A DNA stretch of 64,000 nucleotides from Pyxicephalus adspersus (taxonomy: Eukaryota > Chordata > Amphibia > Anura > Pyxicephalidae): positions 95,439,248 to 95,503,247 of the forward strand of contig NC_092862.1 of the NCBI RefSeq assembly GCF_032062135.1, read 5' to 3'. Positions 1 to 13,390 of the stretch are shown piece after piece. The position numbers and the translations under genes are program-made. The notes under the pieces are model-generated. The model searched no databases. It saw only the letters and a program-made list of their open reading frames with translations, and was not told where the DNA came from. Every line of letters begins with the position of its first letter. The first letter of the stretch is position 1.

Positions 1-70
1 ACGATTTTTTGCCCAATCGATCGTTCGTCGTTCGATTGGAACGATAAAAATTGGAAGTGTGTACGCACCT
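1..70 (-). mobile_element. End of a PIF/Harbinger-like MITE cut by the window edge
   Basis: Reading inward from position 70 on the minus strand, the terminus AGGTGCGTACACACTTCCAA is nearly the same as the terminus of the complete element at 63801-63975. The following bases also match (TTTTTATCGTT against TTTTTGTCGTT). TTA directly follows at 71-73, as expected for a 3-bp TTA target duplication. The other end lies outside the window. Confidence 0.7.
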
Positions 71-3000
71 TTACTTTTATTTTAACTACTTAATTCCAGA
101 TAACATTTATGTCATTTCCTGTACTGCATTAATCACAGATTTTCTGTTCTTGGTTATATTTACAATCAGTAAATAGTAATAATGCTAATATTTTCAGAAA
201 TAATTTAAAGCTAACTTGTGTTTTAACCGCCCTCCCAATCTTCAGCAGTGTATATTAAATTTCTTTTTTTTTCTTTTGCTCTCACACAGTTATAGTCAAC
301 ATCGGAGTTGAAGGGAATTCCTGATACTTCTGGTTAGGGGATGGATTATGTGACTAGGAAATGTGACAGAGCTATGTTAATCAATGTTGTCATGCAGGGA
401 TTCTAAAGCGGGGCCTTCCATTTACTTCCTAAAGGCTTATTAGATTGGTGTGAGAAAGTACGGTATGTTAAGTTTATAAGTCCATTAGGGGCTGAATTAA
501 AGTAAACCCGGCAATGCACATAGTAATTTTAAAACTACCCTTAAAATGACAAGTAAGGAGACATCTGCCCATCATTTGTAGTGATTGGACTCGATGGACA
601 TGACAGTGTTTTTATCATCTAACCATGAAGCATGGTGGCTCATTGGCCAGCACTTTTGTCTTGCAGCACTAGGGTTCTAGGTTAAAATCTCAACCATGAT
701 ATTCTCCCAATCCCCCCCCCCCCCTATATTTCAAAACCATGCTGGTAGGTTATGGGCTTCCCCCAATATTGGTACATGGCTATTGTAGGGACATTAGTTT
801 CTGAGCTCCTCTGATTGACAATTACTATTATGTGAAGTACTTTGAAATATTTTGGCTTTAAAAAAATACATAATAATATTAATGGGGCATGTATGGTTTC
901 CCTCTTCTTTATCTGCCCTTATTAGGAAGATAGAAGCCACGTGGAGATGTTCAAGAAAATGAAGAAATACTAATAATCAAGGGTGAATGATTTCAATGTT
1001 GGAAGCATATGTTATTACATTCTACATGTACAGCTACCTGGTTGTGTGGTCCAGTCCTCTCATTGAGCCATTGGATAGTGGCAAGATCAGACTCTTTAAA
1101 GCCAGCATACATTTGTTTCTTTTAGTGGTTATGCCAACATTTCTCTTAGAAAGATATTATTTTATCAGAAGTGTCCATAACTCCTGATTTGAAAAGCAGT
1201 CAGGGAGCTAATTTAGGAAATAATGAAGTAGAAGTATCTATTGTATATAGCAAACTGTTTTGATTTAGAACTTATTTGGTTGTTATTATTTGGTCCACTC
1301 TAATTCCAGCTTTGGTAAGTCATGTTTTATAGCTCTTAAAGTATAATTTTAAGGACTATGCTGTATTCTCAGGTTCTCAGAAATGATGATGCAATCTAGC
1401 CAGTAAAAGCGAAAAGAATGATATACCAAACCCTTAACTGAGTAAATAATTTAGGGAACACAAAGAAAAAGACTGTAATTAATAAGCTCATAGCTGATAT
1501 GACAGTGGGAACCATATTAACACAACAGGATTGTTTGCTTTGCCTAATGGTATCAATGTATTGTAAAACATTTGTATGAGTTTCAGATTGCCCTGAAAAT
1601 CCAAATGATGAAATATTTCCAATAAAGGTTTTTCTCAGAATGATGTTGGTTAAGGGTTAATTATCTTTAGCCTATCTTGATAAAAAGGGCATGATTACCT
1701 AATGTCTATGATTACTTTTAGGATTATCTGTAATATATTGCATTGTATAGTAATCTATTATGTAAATAATTTACAAGGGTTAAATGCAGATAATTTTCAC
1801 TTTGACACTTGCTGCATTGACCATACATGTCAAGTTTAAGCCTTTTGTTCAGAAACCTCACATGTAATTGAGTTTTTATTACAAATAAAATAATTTAAGT
1901 AGATCATATCATTATATTTGTTAGGTGTATGCATACACATATCCAATATATTCATAGTCAGTTATTGTGGAACTAACAAATTTTTAAGAACAACTTTTTC
2001 GTAAATTAATGAAAGCATGTGCTGAATTCAATGTAAGTACTTTTAAAATATCAATACCATAAAATGCCTGCTGTTTATGATAAAGTAAAACCTTATTTAT
2101 ATTTTATTGAACATTATTTTTTTTTTGATAGCACTATTCCAATCCTCATAAACTTAATCACTGTAATATATCATTTCTATGGCTTAGAATGGTTTTACTT
2201 ACAGTTTTATCTGCATTCATTTAGGATTATAACAATGGCCTAATTTTTGTATTTTAACTGCTTTGATTACAGTGTAGCAGCAATAACTGCAAACTGGTAA
2301 ATCAATTTTAGAACATACTAAAGTAAATCTGATATTGGAGAAAAACTGTGGCAGCCATTGCTGACCTCCTTTTGCAAATGCCATCTGCCTGGTGGTGTAC
2401 TGAGCTTAGTCCTATGTCAGTTAATTAAAACAAGTGTGCAGAAAAATGCCAAAAACATATTTTTCTTAAGATCAGAAATCTAAAAGAAAACTAAAATGGT
2501 TTATATTCTTTATAACTATGTAATTGTGTAATTGTCTTTTTGTTAATACATTTATAGTGTACTATATTGTATTTAACCAATGTTTTATATGTGCCTTTTG
2601 CTGTTGCAGAATTTGAAGCATTTCAGATTGCCTCTATCTGATTGACACTTCAGATTCAACCATCTGAACAAGAAAGCAGTGAGTAAGGAAGAGGGAGGAA
2701 CAGTCACTTTTTTGATTTAAGTTCCCTGTGTAAATTTTAGCTAATGCAATCCAGCTGTTTCAACAACAGGCTTCTTTTCAGCAAAAGCAGATTACAAATG
2801 AAAAGAAGCCTAAAGCTCCACCTGCTGATATATCAATATTAAAATATAATATATATCAAAATATTTAATGTAATAGGCACATATACATCCACTTTGTGTA
2901 TATTTTCTGTAGATGTAGATAGACCAAGGTCACCTGCATTCTTAAAATAAAGAGAATGATTTGTAGTTGATCTGGGTTCAGGCTTTTGCTGCTGTATTTT

Positions 3001-4012
3001 CTATGTAGTTATCTATATCAGTGGTCCCCAACCTTTTGGAGCCTGTGGACCACTAAATGCACAAACTCCGGAGCCATGTATCACTCAAAGGGGAAGAAAC
3101 TTCCACCCAGATTGACGTAATGATGCCAGAACCCGCCCACTCTCCCATTGCACGTCTGAGCCACAACCCGCCCATCACTCTGAGCCTGCAATCAGTACAA
3201 GAGACGTGGTCCACAGCTCTGGCCAATGTGCGAAGAAGGGGGGGGGGGGGTAGTGCACCGACCAGAGCCGTGGCCCACTTGTCAGATGGCCGCAGCCCAC
3301 TAATGAGCCATGGACTGGGGGTTGGGGACCCCTGATATATGACAGTACAGAAGATGAAGTGAAATGTGTTGGTCCCACCTGCTGGGAGTCGAAGCTTGAC
3401 CGCAGACTATTTCACTGGAGTCCTAGAAGGATCATTCTACCCACCAGCATCCCATTTCAAATCCAAATCCTGTGCATTAAAATGTGCTGCCCGTCCATTT
3501 AGAATAAATTAGCTGCCTTAACTCAGCACACCCCTAGCGTGGTAATGCATCCATAAACTGAGGTTTAGGCTTTCATGCCCAGACCTAGGGGTATGCAGAG
3601 GAGCCAGCTGCCTTGGATGCTTTAGGCAAAGATAAACTCACTCTTCCAAACCTGCCACCCCTAGCTCCCTTGCCTGCAATGCTTACTTCTCCCGGTCTAT
3701 ATGCTGACATGAAATGTTTAGTCATCTGAATTGGGCACACTGTATGACGTAATTTTTGCACACTTCTAAACATGAGCATGGGAGTTCATTAAGCAACACA
3801 GATGGAAGGTGACACAATTGCATTACAGGTGCAGCTTAAGAAGAAAGGGAGAGGGCAGGTGGTGGTGCACTTTGGCCTATTTGCCTTGGGTGCCCTTGTC
3901 CTAGTACTGTCTTTAATACACATAGCAGTTGCTTGCTATTGTATTGGTTGGAATTAATTCTTGCAAATCTTGATTTTAAAATATTTGTTTTTTTTGTTAG
4001 TGTAAAACTTAC
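71..4012. other. tbx20: tbx20 intron 3 (partial)
   Basis: No exon is recognised in this AT-rich stretch, and the family's exon 4 was looked for and not found. It holds a C10-12 run near 712-723, a short hAT-type repeat at 3019-3334, and a possible old repeat at about 3590-3910 that I cannot name. The rest shows nothing I can assign. Confidence 0.7.
3019..3334. mobile_element. hAT-type nonautonomous DNA transposon
   Basis: The 316-bp block starts CAGTGGTCCCCAACC and ends GGGTTGGGGACCCCTG, so its termini are imperfect inverted repeats of about 16 bp with the CAG..CTG ends typical of hAT elements of the vertebrate Charlie/Tip100 kind. The interior is GC-richer than the intron and has a G run at 3239-3250. 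No open reading frame for a transposase remains. The flanks (atctatat and atatatga) are only a weak match as an 8-bp target duplication, so the insertion is probably old. Confidence 0.75.
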
Positions 4013-4177
4013 CGAGCAGGTAAAGGAGGATCTGCCTTTCCAGCCACCAGCCATGAAGATCTGTGATAGGCATATCTGTATCTTTTATTGTCCACTGGTA
4101 CAATGTCCATTAGCACAATATATTTGGCATCTGGATCAACTCCAGAGAACGAAACCCGGATAGTAGGAAACATTCTC
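4013..4177 (-). CDS. tbx20: tbx20 exon 3 (T-box domain, continued)
   Basis: Third coding exon of tbx20, residues 121-176 in part. The acceptor ..TTTTCTAG lies at 4178-4185 and the donor GTAAGT at 4007-4012. The exon is 165 bp: one base completes Arg121, then 54 codons, then two bases of Arg176. The translation begins [15 protein letters not shown] and includes [19 protein letters not shown] and [11 protein letters not shown]. These are core T-box strands that form the DNA-binding fold. Ile146 corresponds, by my count, to the human TBX20 residue (Ile152) reported in congenital heart disease, and the normal Ile is kept here. The next exon, which should start at LYVHP in the family, is not found between 1 and 4006. 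The gene therefore continues beyond the left edge and roughly 60% of the protein is outside the window. Confidence 0.97.
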
Positions 4178-7100
4178 CTAGAAAATAAACACAAAATACA
4201 TGGAGATCACAAAATTATTTCTGTGTGCATGAAAATGTTTTATATTTACAATCACTTTTTCATAAATAGAGCAAAATGTTTGTAGTAAACCTTCCAACTA
4301 ATACCAAGAAAAAATACCCCATTATTATCTCAATTCCTTTTCACGCTGGGTGATTATTTCTAACAAAAAAGTCCTTTGTATCCTCGAAGAATAAATAGGG
4401 TCTCCCAAAGAGGACCCATCACTTAAAGATTGTGTAAACTGCAATTTCAGGTTCCAAAAAATACTGCTTGCTTGGTCAGTGTTTGGTTCTTCCTTTATTA
4501 CCATCTTAACCTAGGCAGTGAGTTTAAGAATTACTTCAGCAAGGGCAGTTTAAATAATCTCTCAGTGTAAAACTCTATTAAAATATCTAATCCTCAGTTT
4601 TCAGCAACTACAGATATTACCTGTTGTTCATGCCAGAAATGCAGCCTTCTTGTCCCAAAATGTTTGACAGAAAGCAAAACAATATTTTCTCTCTTTGGTA
4701 AACCACGTAGTGCTCCATCCTAATTTAATGGAAATTAATAAATGCAGACATATTTGAAATCCAGCTTGGGTGGTAACTTTGGCTTCCTCCACAGATCAAG
4801 ATGAGAGAATTATTACCCAAGGGCAGTAAGTGTGATATCCACATGATTATCAAGTAAAAATAAAGTAACAAAAAATCCGGAAAGCGACGAAGCCTAATGC
4901 AGCCAAGCACATTATACGACTGGTAAGCTACAATACATAAATCAATAATAAAGGAAATCTGTTGTTTTTCATATATATGAAAGAAATTAGCTTGATGTAA
5001 ATACATGTTCCCCTGTGTGTTATTTTTGGTGAAACAATTTTTTTTTTTTAAATCTTCCAAAATTTCTAAATGCAAATACCAATTATATATGTTTACATAA
5101 GCTATATTTGCTCATTACACGGTCAGGCTCTATGCTACTAAGTACAGTGCTGTTCAAAATCTACCCTACTTATAGTGGCTAGTAAAAAAAGTATTTAGAT
5201 TCAATACAATAATAAAATATATAATGTCAAATATTAATATTGCAAGGGTGTCTTTGTCTTTTTACTTTTGCTATTTTAACTTTTACTATTTTGAAATTAT
5301 TTTAAAGCTGAAAAATTTCAGAAATGTATTTCCAAACTTTGGAACAAGCAAATTGTAATTCATTTTTTTTTTAATCAAAATATTAGCATTTGGCCAGGTA
5401 AGTTAGGTCTGAATGATTGGCTTCGCTTCAGTCAGGTTATCTGGAGGTACTTGACCAAACTCATATAAATTGTGTAATAATCAATCATTCGAGGGGCACC
5501 TTAGAGCATTTCAATATCATCTAACTTCTAAATTATAGTTTCCCAGTTTTTGCTGATCCCTACAATTTCCAAATGTCACTGTTTTAGTGGAACCAGTCAC
5601 CAGTTATACTGGAACCCCAAGTAGTTCAATAATAATTGACCAACATACATGTCAATACTAGTTAACAGTTAAACTTAATTTATTTTGCAGTACATGGTTT
5701 GAAAAATCCTTCTTGGCCAGTAAACTGTTCCCTCTCTTGTAGAGATCTGGGTAGTCCTCTGCAGTCTACGGTCAATCATGAATATTACAATTGCTTTGTC
5801 AACCCAGAAAAAAAAATAGTTTGCTAGCGTTTTTAAAGACTATAGATAGATACATCCTATCTTTATTGATATTTTAGGTTCTAAAATCTTAGAATATCCA
5901 GACTGAAAAAGGTGACTTAAGTGTAAATATGGTTGACATACAAAGGTTGTATAGGCTTATGATCAAGGTGATAACCTTCCTGGGTTTAAGGTGCCTATAC
6001 ACGGGGCACACATGGTCACTCATTTACTGGTACATAGACAAGTAAAGAGCCAGACTTGCTTGCAAGGAAATACAAAATTATCACTCCCTCGAAGATCATA
6101 TATAGCTTAATTATTGCATGTAAAGCTTGAAATCATGATTATTGTTTGTTAATATTGTTCCCTTATTACCACGCTAACCCTAAGACCAGTTCTTTTTAAG
6201 GAAGTTAATTTTCTGGTTTAGGCTGTCCATAAACTACGTAATACTTGTGATCAAATAAACAAAAATTTCAAATCACTATTAAGTACAATTATGATTACAT
6301 TCAAATTTTGGGCATAATATAAGATCAAAATTGTACTGGGCAATATGTTTTTTGAAGAAAACACTCTTTTATTTACCAATTGATATTTTACTTAAGAAAA
6401 ATAGGTGAAATACTGGTAACTAATTGCAAGGATTGATTTAAGTCAATCACATTTGAATATCGATGAAAAATACCATTGAGGAAAAAAATGCATGGTGTAT
6501 GCCTTGAACTTGTCAGATCTCAAACAAGTAAGATGAAACATAGCATAATTTAGCCTTTGTTGAATTTTTTAAAAATTATGGGATAATAGACAGCCAGATG
6601 GAAACTGTCTTATGCATGATAAAAAAAAACGTGAGCTAATGTTTTTATATAATATGATTACTCAACAATACATAATACTGGAACTGGAAGTACAGCTTAA
6701 TCTGACTGCATATTAAAATCTTTGCTGTACCAATTTAGTAAATCAAAGTTCAGTATAAAATTTTGCTGTTAGATAGGATAGGAAACACTAACTTTGTTAT
6801 AGCCTATCCCAGAAATTCGGATATAAGATGGGTTTAATTTTCTTAAGCAAAAAAGATGAAGCTATGTTCACTTTGAATACCCAATAATGGATAATATAAA
6901 AAAATACAACATATTTAGGGAAAAATTAGCAACACCCTCACTTTCCCATGATTTCCCCTGTACACAACTGCGTATTCAGTGTGAACACAGCGTCATCTTA
7001 TTTACTAAGTTTTTAGTTAATCTTTCTTTAACAGAAAACAATACAGAATTAAGAGCTCTGGATACTACATTAGTGTGATAAGTATTTATAGTGGTTTTCC

Positions 7101-8609
7101 CCCTAGTGAATGTAAAATTACATCAGCAATATTAAGTAACAGCAATTATGACACTGCTAGAATAAGCACAAACATGGTACTTTATATATTGAGAGCATTC
7201 CTATATTTACAACATATTCCTTGTAACATTAAGGACCCTTCACACCTATGTATTTTAATGCATGTCAAGGCATGTGCACCGATTATCATTATTTTCAATG
7301 TGCTAGTTCAACTGTACAATGTATTAATGTGATTTTTCAATATTTCAATTAATGGAAAAGTGTTATGGGACCTTCCAATGACATTATCTGTAAACACTAG
7401 ATGTTAATACAATTTGTAAAAACACAATAAAAAGCATGTTGAAATGTGTGAATTCCTCGCCTTACCCATTAAAAATAAAAAAGGCAGTGTAACAGAAAAA
7501 CTGAATTATTTTACTTAAAGCCATAGGTTAGGTTTATAGAATGTTAATACAAATTAAATGATAGGACTTCCTGTAATACCTCAAACCAAACCAAATGCTG
7601 TATATGTTTTATCATATGCTTTCATAAAAATATAGTTATTTACAAACAACACTTCATAAACCTATATTTATAGGGTAATATTTTTATGAAGTAAAGTATT
7701 GTATAATGTGTCTGCATTAAATAAATATACAAAATAAATACAAAGAATTTTGTTCTGCATGCATCCTTATGCCTAATTCTTCACTATGGTCATAAGATTC
7801 ACAATTGTTGTCATTTATTAAATGGGCTTAAAGGATAGCAATTGGTTTACTGCTATTAAAAAATAAGTATTAGCCATCATCAGACATTATGTCTTATGAG
7901 CTAATCATGCATGAGATGAGTGTAAGTTATTAACATCAATGTAAAGGTACCAGGTACCTACCATTTTTAAACCCCACAATTATATTACATAATGTATTAC
8001 ATATGATAAGTCTTTACTGCATAAGGCCAGGTATGTTTTCATTTTTACATATCCCTTCACTAATGGAGGTATATAGCTACAAAATGAGGTAAAGCTTTTA
8101 ACTCAGTTGGAGGTAGAGATTAGTCTCTGGCTTTCGAGAAATGATTGGCCAGGGTTTCCTGGAAGATATTTAGTGTTATTGCAGTTTCTTTCTGGGGTAT
8201 TACATAGGTCCCGAACATCATGTTAGAAAACAAATTAAGTGTTATTGATGCAGTGTCATTTTTATTGCAATATTGTTCATGTGCTGGGCCTCAAAGATTA
8301 TATGCTTAGGCTTTGGGGCACCTATTAAATGCATTCCAATATTTTCAATACTCATTCCAGCATGTCATAATGTGTGCTATGAAGCAAAGAACAGGGGTTT
8401 GCCTGGAATAGTTTGTAAACTGTAAAGAGTGATTTTAATTCATTGCAGAAAATAATGTAATACAATTAATTAGATTGCTGCCTTTTTTTTGTAATGGGGG
8501 CAGTTGGGATCTTACAAGGGCTTTAAAATCTAACATGCCCCTGATTGTATTGCATGTATTATAAATTGCTTTTGCACAAATTTTCTATATTTTAGAAAAG
8601 TTAATTTAC
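4178..8609. other. tbx20: tbx20 intron 2
   Basis: About 4.4 kb of AT-rich intron between the two exons that begin the T-box domain. It has long low-complexity A/T tracts (for example 5039-5051 and 5363-5374). A sequence at about 5988-6010 (AAGGTGCCTATACACGGGGC) resembles one end of a Harbinger-type MITE, but no partner end was found. No coding signal on either strand. Confidence 0.7.
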
Positions 8610-8844
8610 CTGCCAGACTTGGTAATGATCATTTCTGTCCCTAGGTCATGGAACTTATCCCACAGTTCCTTGGTCTCTAGGCTGCAGGAAATCTTAGCCA
8701 TCTCCTCGCTGGGGATGATGGGAGTGGTAGGAATAAGAGGTTCTGTACACAGAGATGCAGGACTGTTGCTGCTGAAATCCCCATGAGGGTCCACGCTGGA
8801 TATGTCACTCAGTGGAACACAGGATGACTTCTCGACAAATTGTT
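8610..8844 (-). CDS. tbx20: tbx20 exon 2 (linker and start of T-box domain)
   Basis: Second coding exon of tbx20, residues 43-121. The acceptor is a pyrimidine-rich tract ending GTTAG at 8845-8849. The donor is GTAAAT at 8604-8609. The exon is 235 bp: two bases complete Glu43, then 77 codons, then two bases of Arg121. Residues 43-75 are a Ser-rich variable linker a few residues shorter than I recall for mammals. Residues 77-100 contain the conserved stretch [19 protein letters not shown]. The T-box begins at about residue 102 with [19 protein letters not shown], which is diagnostic for TBX20 against TBX18, TBX15 and TBX22. Intron 1 separates it from exon 1 by 4.4 kb and intron 2 from exon 3 by 4.4 kb. 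No stop or frameshift is present. Confidence 0.97.
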
Positions 8845-10925
8845 CTAACACAAAGGAAGAGAAAATGTATCATTGACTTGAAATAACAAGGACACAAAGA
8901 AGCAGACCTGGAAAGTATCTCTCATTTAAAAGCAATTGAATATACTGGGCTGGTGATGAGAAAGATAAAAGCTGTGCATTAGTGTCTATTCCATTTAAGC
9001 CATTGAGAGATATGTATGAAAATGGATCAGAAAGTATCCAGTATGCTCATACATGGGCATTTTTTAAAGGCTTGTATAGGTTTTTCGACACTTAACCTGT
9101 AAATATATGTAATTACTACCAATATGCATTGAATTGTGCACAGAGAACATAAAAAAAATGTTGCATTATCTCTTGAAATGAAGTAGCTTACAGTGTGGGT
9201 ACATTTTTACTCAAATTAATTTATGTTTTCCTGTGGTTAATTTACTAGTCTTGATGAAATGAGTTCATGTTAGCTTTAAATACTTAATCGCATGCGGTGG
9301 AATCCTCCTGTGGAATGGCTGGTTGCCCAAATATAGGTTAATTTCCCCCAAACAGGAATCAACTCCTAGATTTTTAGCAGTTGATATACAAGTCCAATCA
9401 AGATGATAGATGCTGTAGATTTAGCAGATCAGCACAGAAATGACAGCATTTTCAGCCAATCCTTTATAAGACAAGTTATTATAATGAACATATAAATGTC
9501 CTTAAATGGAAGGCATAATTTTGACATGCAGAATCAAATTAAAATTCTCTTTTGCTGAAGGATGACCAGTCCAAGATAAATTCTGATTTGCTGTTCTGAG
9601 TGACTGAATTTCAGTGAATGGTTGGTGGTGATGCCAATGAATCAAAAGAAACAGTTGGGGTACCTGTGAGCCTCTGATGAGTAACCTGCTTTGGAGTGCC
9701 AAGGGACTTATTGTATTCATGAATGGATATAACTACTAACCACATTTAAATATGCTGAATGCTGCAAATTTACTCCTAGACTACACAATTTCCTGAGCCC
9801 CCCTAGGCCTATTCCTTTTCAATCCCCCTAGGCAGTGGGGTACCTGCTCTTTCTATGTGTCATGACCAGTTACATGGGGTGCCAGGCATTATATAAATTG
9901 CACTGATCTAATAGACTGATAAATTCATAATAATAATAAATATAATGCAATACTATAAGGAGTTTATTTTTAAAAGGGATTCACAGTGATGTTAGAACGA
10001 TTGATGAGTTCAAGGCTTTTCCCCAGCTAAGTCTAACCCATTTTGCTCCTGAAACAGCAAGTTCCTGAAATGTTTACCCTAATTGTAATAAATGTATTCA
10101 TAACTCATACCTATCTTTATACGTTTGTGTAACAACAATAGCTTATAATAACTTGTACTTGTTTCAAATAGCCAATCAAACCACATTCAGGAAAATGTAC
10201 TGTTTGTTTTATATACTGTCAATCATATTACCTCTTTGAAGTAAGAAAAGAAGCTAGCTCAATTAACTATATGATGTTTGTTTAGCACTAGATGCTATTT
10301 TTTAAAGTTAGATACTACATTAAAAATTATTATTTAAAAAAAATTTAGTAACAAGGGGTAAATATAGGATATATTATTATTAAACAATATAGACACAATT
10401 TATTTAAACATTTTTCTGTGTGGATTATTAAGCTTTTCAATAACAAATACTGCAATCCTATATACTTTGATGTCAGAAAATAAAACCCTAGTAAATGATT
10501 AAAATAGAAATGATTCATATAACTTACTGCCATTTTCAAAATGGGTCTAGAAACAGAATTAGAAACATCCTTCCCAGTCAGTTCTAATATGAAATATTTA
10601 GACAGTATAATGATTCCTATGCTTACAATATCCTGTAAAAAGGATAAATACATTCTTTTTCCTCCTCTTTTCATGGTAACTACACTGATAGCAGCCAAGT
10701 ATATAAAAGAGTGTCCCTTTAAGCCTAAATTTGTCCAAATTGAATAGCCACCTAAACCTCAATCAAAGACAATATTGTACAAATGGCATGTAATTAACAT
10801 ATGTAATATTAGCATACAAGATATAAATTGAAGGAATGTATATATTGAATACAGTCATTACATGTATTGCCTTTTACAGTTACCAGAATACAAAATATTT
10901 TATCTACATTATGTTTTTATCATAA

Positions 10926-11230
10926 CATTTATAATATAACTTCTTTAAACAAAACAAATAAGTATAGTAACTTGTAGGATGGCCTAAATTCCTCTTATAA
11001 ATACAATTCATGTAAGGAGATTGTATGTTAGATATTTTATTAGTAATGTTAAAAACCTACGTATAACCTGCTTATACTTTTATAATTTAACTTCTTTAAG
11101 CAAAACAAATAAGTATAGTAACTTGTAGGATGGCCAAAATTCCTCTTATAAATACAATTCATGTAAGGAGATTGTATGTTAGATATTTTAATAGTAATGT
11201 TAAAAACCCACATCTAACCTGCATGTACTT
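10926..11230. repeat. 151-bp tandem duplication, two copies
   Basis: A unit of 151 bp is present twice in direct orientation. Both copies share AACAAATAAGTATAGTAACT and later AATTCATGTAAGGAGATTGT. The copies differ by only a handful of substitutions, so the duplication is fairly recent. It lies inside tbx20 intron 1 and has no coding potential. Confidence 0.9.
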
Positions 11231-13150
11231 TTAGGTAACAGAGTATTAGGATACTATTAGATACAATTGGATACTATTAGGCATTTGAAGCAACTTCTGC
11301 GTGTAAATAATTATCTAAAACAATTATTTGGGAGGTCTTTAAAATAATGCATGTATCCAAACCAGTATCATCTGGATTTGTTTTATTAATAATTAAAACA
11401 TTGCAGAAAAAGGATGGCACAAAAAATATGTAAGGAAAACCTTAACCAGATATTTTACCTCCAGTATATTTTAAAGTTCCACTTTAGCTACATGTTATAA
11501 TGAGTAAAAGACACATGCCATGAAGTAAGGCAATAGTTGATACAAAAGGAAGAATGTTACTATTTAAAATATAAGGTTGAATGTATCGAAGCTAGTGCTG
11601 TATTTGCATTAATGGGTAAAAGATTAAAGGATGTGCTGGAAGTATAATATTATTTTACCTAAAATATTGACAAGTGTATCAGAAGTTCAAAACCAGAGCT
11701 ATCTAGTTATTTGTATTAAATAGTAAAAGCATTGAAGAATGAGTATGGGATTATTAATATTTCTATGAATAGGAATACTAATATGTCAATTATTGTTAAA
11801 TGTATCGGAACCAGGTCATTGCAGAATAAGTATGGAGAACACAACGATTTGGAATGAATTAAGTAAACATACTTGACGTGCAAACTGACTTTTTATTTTG
11901 TATTCTACCAGAATGAAAAGTAATGTGTCGTTTATACAAAACACCTCTAAACACCAATGTATCGGCATGGATCCTGGAACAGCCAGTCTGGTCAGATCAT
12001 ACAGAAAATAAGTTAACCGAATATCCCATACATTGCCAGGAAGAGATTTTCTCATAGAGGTACAATAAACCCAAAATATTAAGTAACTCTGATAATTGTG
12101 CCGAATTTATAACCATGTGCACATTAATTTCAGCTATACCACAAATATTTTTCTATGATGTAAAATAAACAAAGGTGGACTTAAAAGTAAATCGATTTGG
12201 AAAATAACAGTTGTAATTTGTACATTAGAATGAATCATTTTACAATGCTAAAAAGATACAAACTAAAATAAAATCATTTCCATAGACCCGTTTGTCTAGG
12301 TTCAGCGAACTTGTCTGTCTAAAATTCAGTTTCAGTGTTATTCTACTGACAGATCACAAGCTGTAACAGTGGAAACTACATTTTCCCAGAGAAATAGGTT
12401 GGCATTGCATTTTATTTTATGAAGAACAGTTCTGCGTTTGCTCAATTTTCTCCATTCAGTCCCAATTACTGCCATGTAAGATCAGGGTCCTGTCTTTGGC
12501 ATACAGGGGAGACCTCTGGAGTCCTTGTACCCAAACACTGATAGAGGGAGAAGTAATACCCCTAGCTAGGATATACAGGAGTGTAATTTGTTAACTTCCA
12601 GTACCATAGATGCCTATGGTATACCCAGAGCTTTAATTTCCAAAGATCTTCATTCTGTAAAATGTATGTTAGTAATTAAGGTATCTATCGTAAAGAGATC
12701 AGAAAAATTGAACTCTACTTGTCCTGATTACTTTTAATAAACATTCACTTTGCTAAAGCTCTACTTCCTCGATAAATCAAATTAATAAAAAAATGACTCA
12801 ATAATTTAAAAAATGTAAGCATCTTGTGAAAGAAATGGTCTTTATGAATCCATAAAAAGTCTATAAAGTTGTGCGCAAATGTGTGTATAAATGTATATCT
12901 ACACACCCGTATGCCAATCTGCAATAGTAATCAGTAGCATAATGATGAAATGTCATTTTTATATGTATGCATTTAATGTATGTTTATATGTACTCGGAAG
13001 GTTAGGCAAGGTTATGTATGTGAATATATTGTATACATAGACCGAGACAAAAAAGACAGCAGAAAGATAAAACTATAGAAAAAAATATAGATGATTATAT
13101 AACTTTTGTATGCCAATCCTAATCCCCCAATATGTAAATAGCAGTGATTG

Positions 13151-13153
<3 letters not shown>

Positions 13154-13207
<54 letters not shown>
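13154..13207. repeat. (AT)n microsatellite, 54 bp
   Basis: An uninterrupted AT dinucleotide run that begins about 57 bp inside intron 1, just after the exon 1 splice donor of tbx20. It is likely to vary in length between individuals. Confidence 0.97.
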
Positions 13208-13210
<3 letters not shown>

Positions 13211-13263
13211 GTAATTACTTTCTACAGCATATTATAATAGTGATTGAATCCCAGGCTACTCAC

Positions 13264-13390
13264 CCAATGGCTTTATTGTATTCTCCGTGGTCTCCTTGTC
13301 CTTGCCAGAGCCGCTGGACATGAGAGCTGCAATAGAGAAGGCATTCGCCCTGGAGGAGAGCTGAGGTTTGGGAGAAGCTGTGTATTCCAT
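13264..13390 (-). CDS. tbx20: tbx20 exon 1 (start codon, eh1-like repressor motif)
   Basis: First coding exon of T-box transcription factor 20, a nuclear DNA-binding regulator of heart chamber, valve and motor-neuron development. Read on the minus strand, the ATG at 13390-13388 opens 42 codons plus one base. The protein begins MEYTASPKPQLSSRANAFSI, which matches the vertebrate TBX20 amino terminus. Residues 18-24 (FSIAALM) fit the engrailed-homology (eh1) motif that recruits Groucho/TLE co-repressors in the Tbx15/18/20/22 group; the binding role is family knowledge. The exon ends ..CCATTGG followed by the consensus donor GTGAGT, in phase 1. The single G joins exon 2 to make Glu43. The start is chosen because it is the conserved family start and the reading frame runs straight to the donor. 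No 5' UTR boundary can be fixed from sequence alone. Confidence 0.97.

Larger units (their letters stand above)
8845..13263. other. tbx20: tbx20 intron 1
   Basis: About 4.4 kb between exon 1 and exon 2. It contains a 151-bp tandem duplication (10926-11230) and a long (AT)n tract (13154-13207) only about 57 bp from the exon 1 donor. The remainder is AT-rich and unassigned. First introns of developmental regulators often hold enhancers, but nothing here can be named from sequence alone. Confidence 0.7.

Noticed and set aside
1..4006. Search for tbx20 exon 4
   Set aside because: No frame with the expected T-box continuation or splice acceptor was found, so the exon must lie beyond the left edge.
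4725..5075. 116-codon open frame on the minus strand in tbx20 intron 2
   Set aside because: AT-rich chance frame with no domain, biased to Phe/Ile/Leu/Tyr, and no supporting splice sites.
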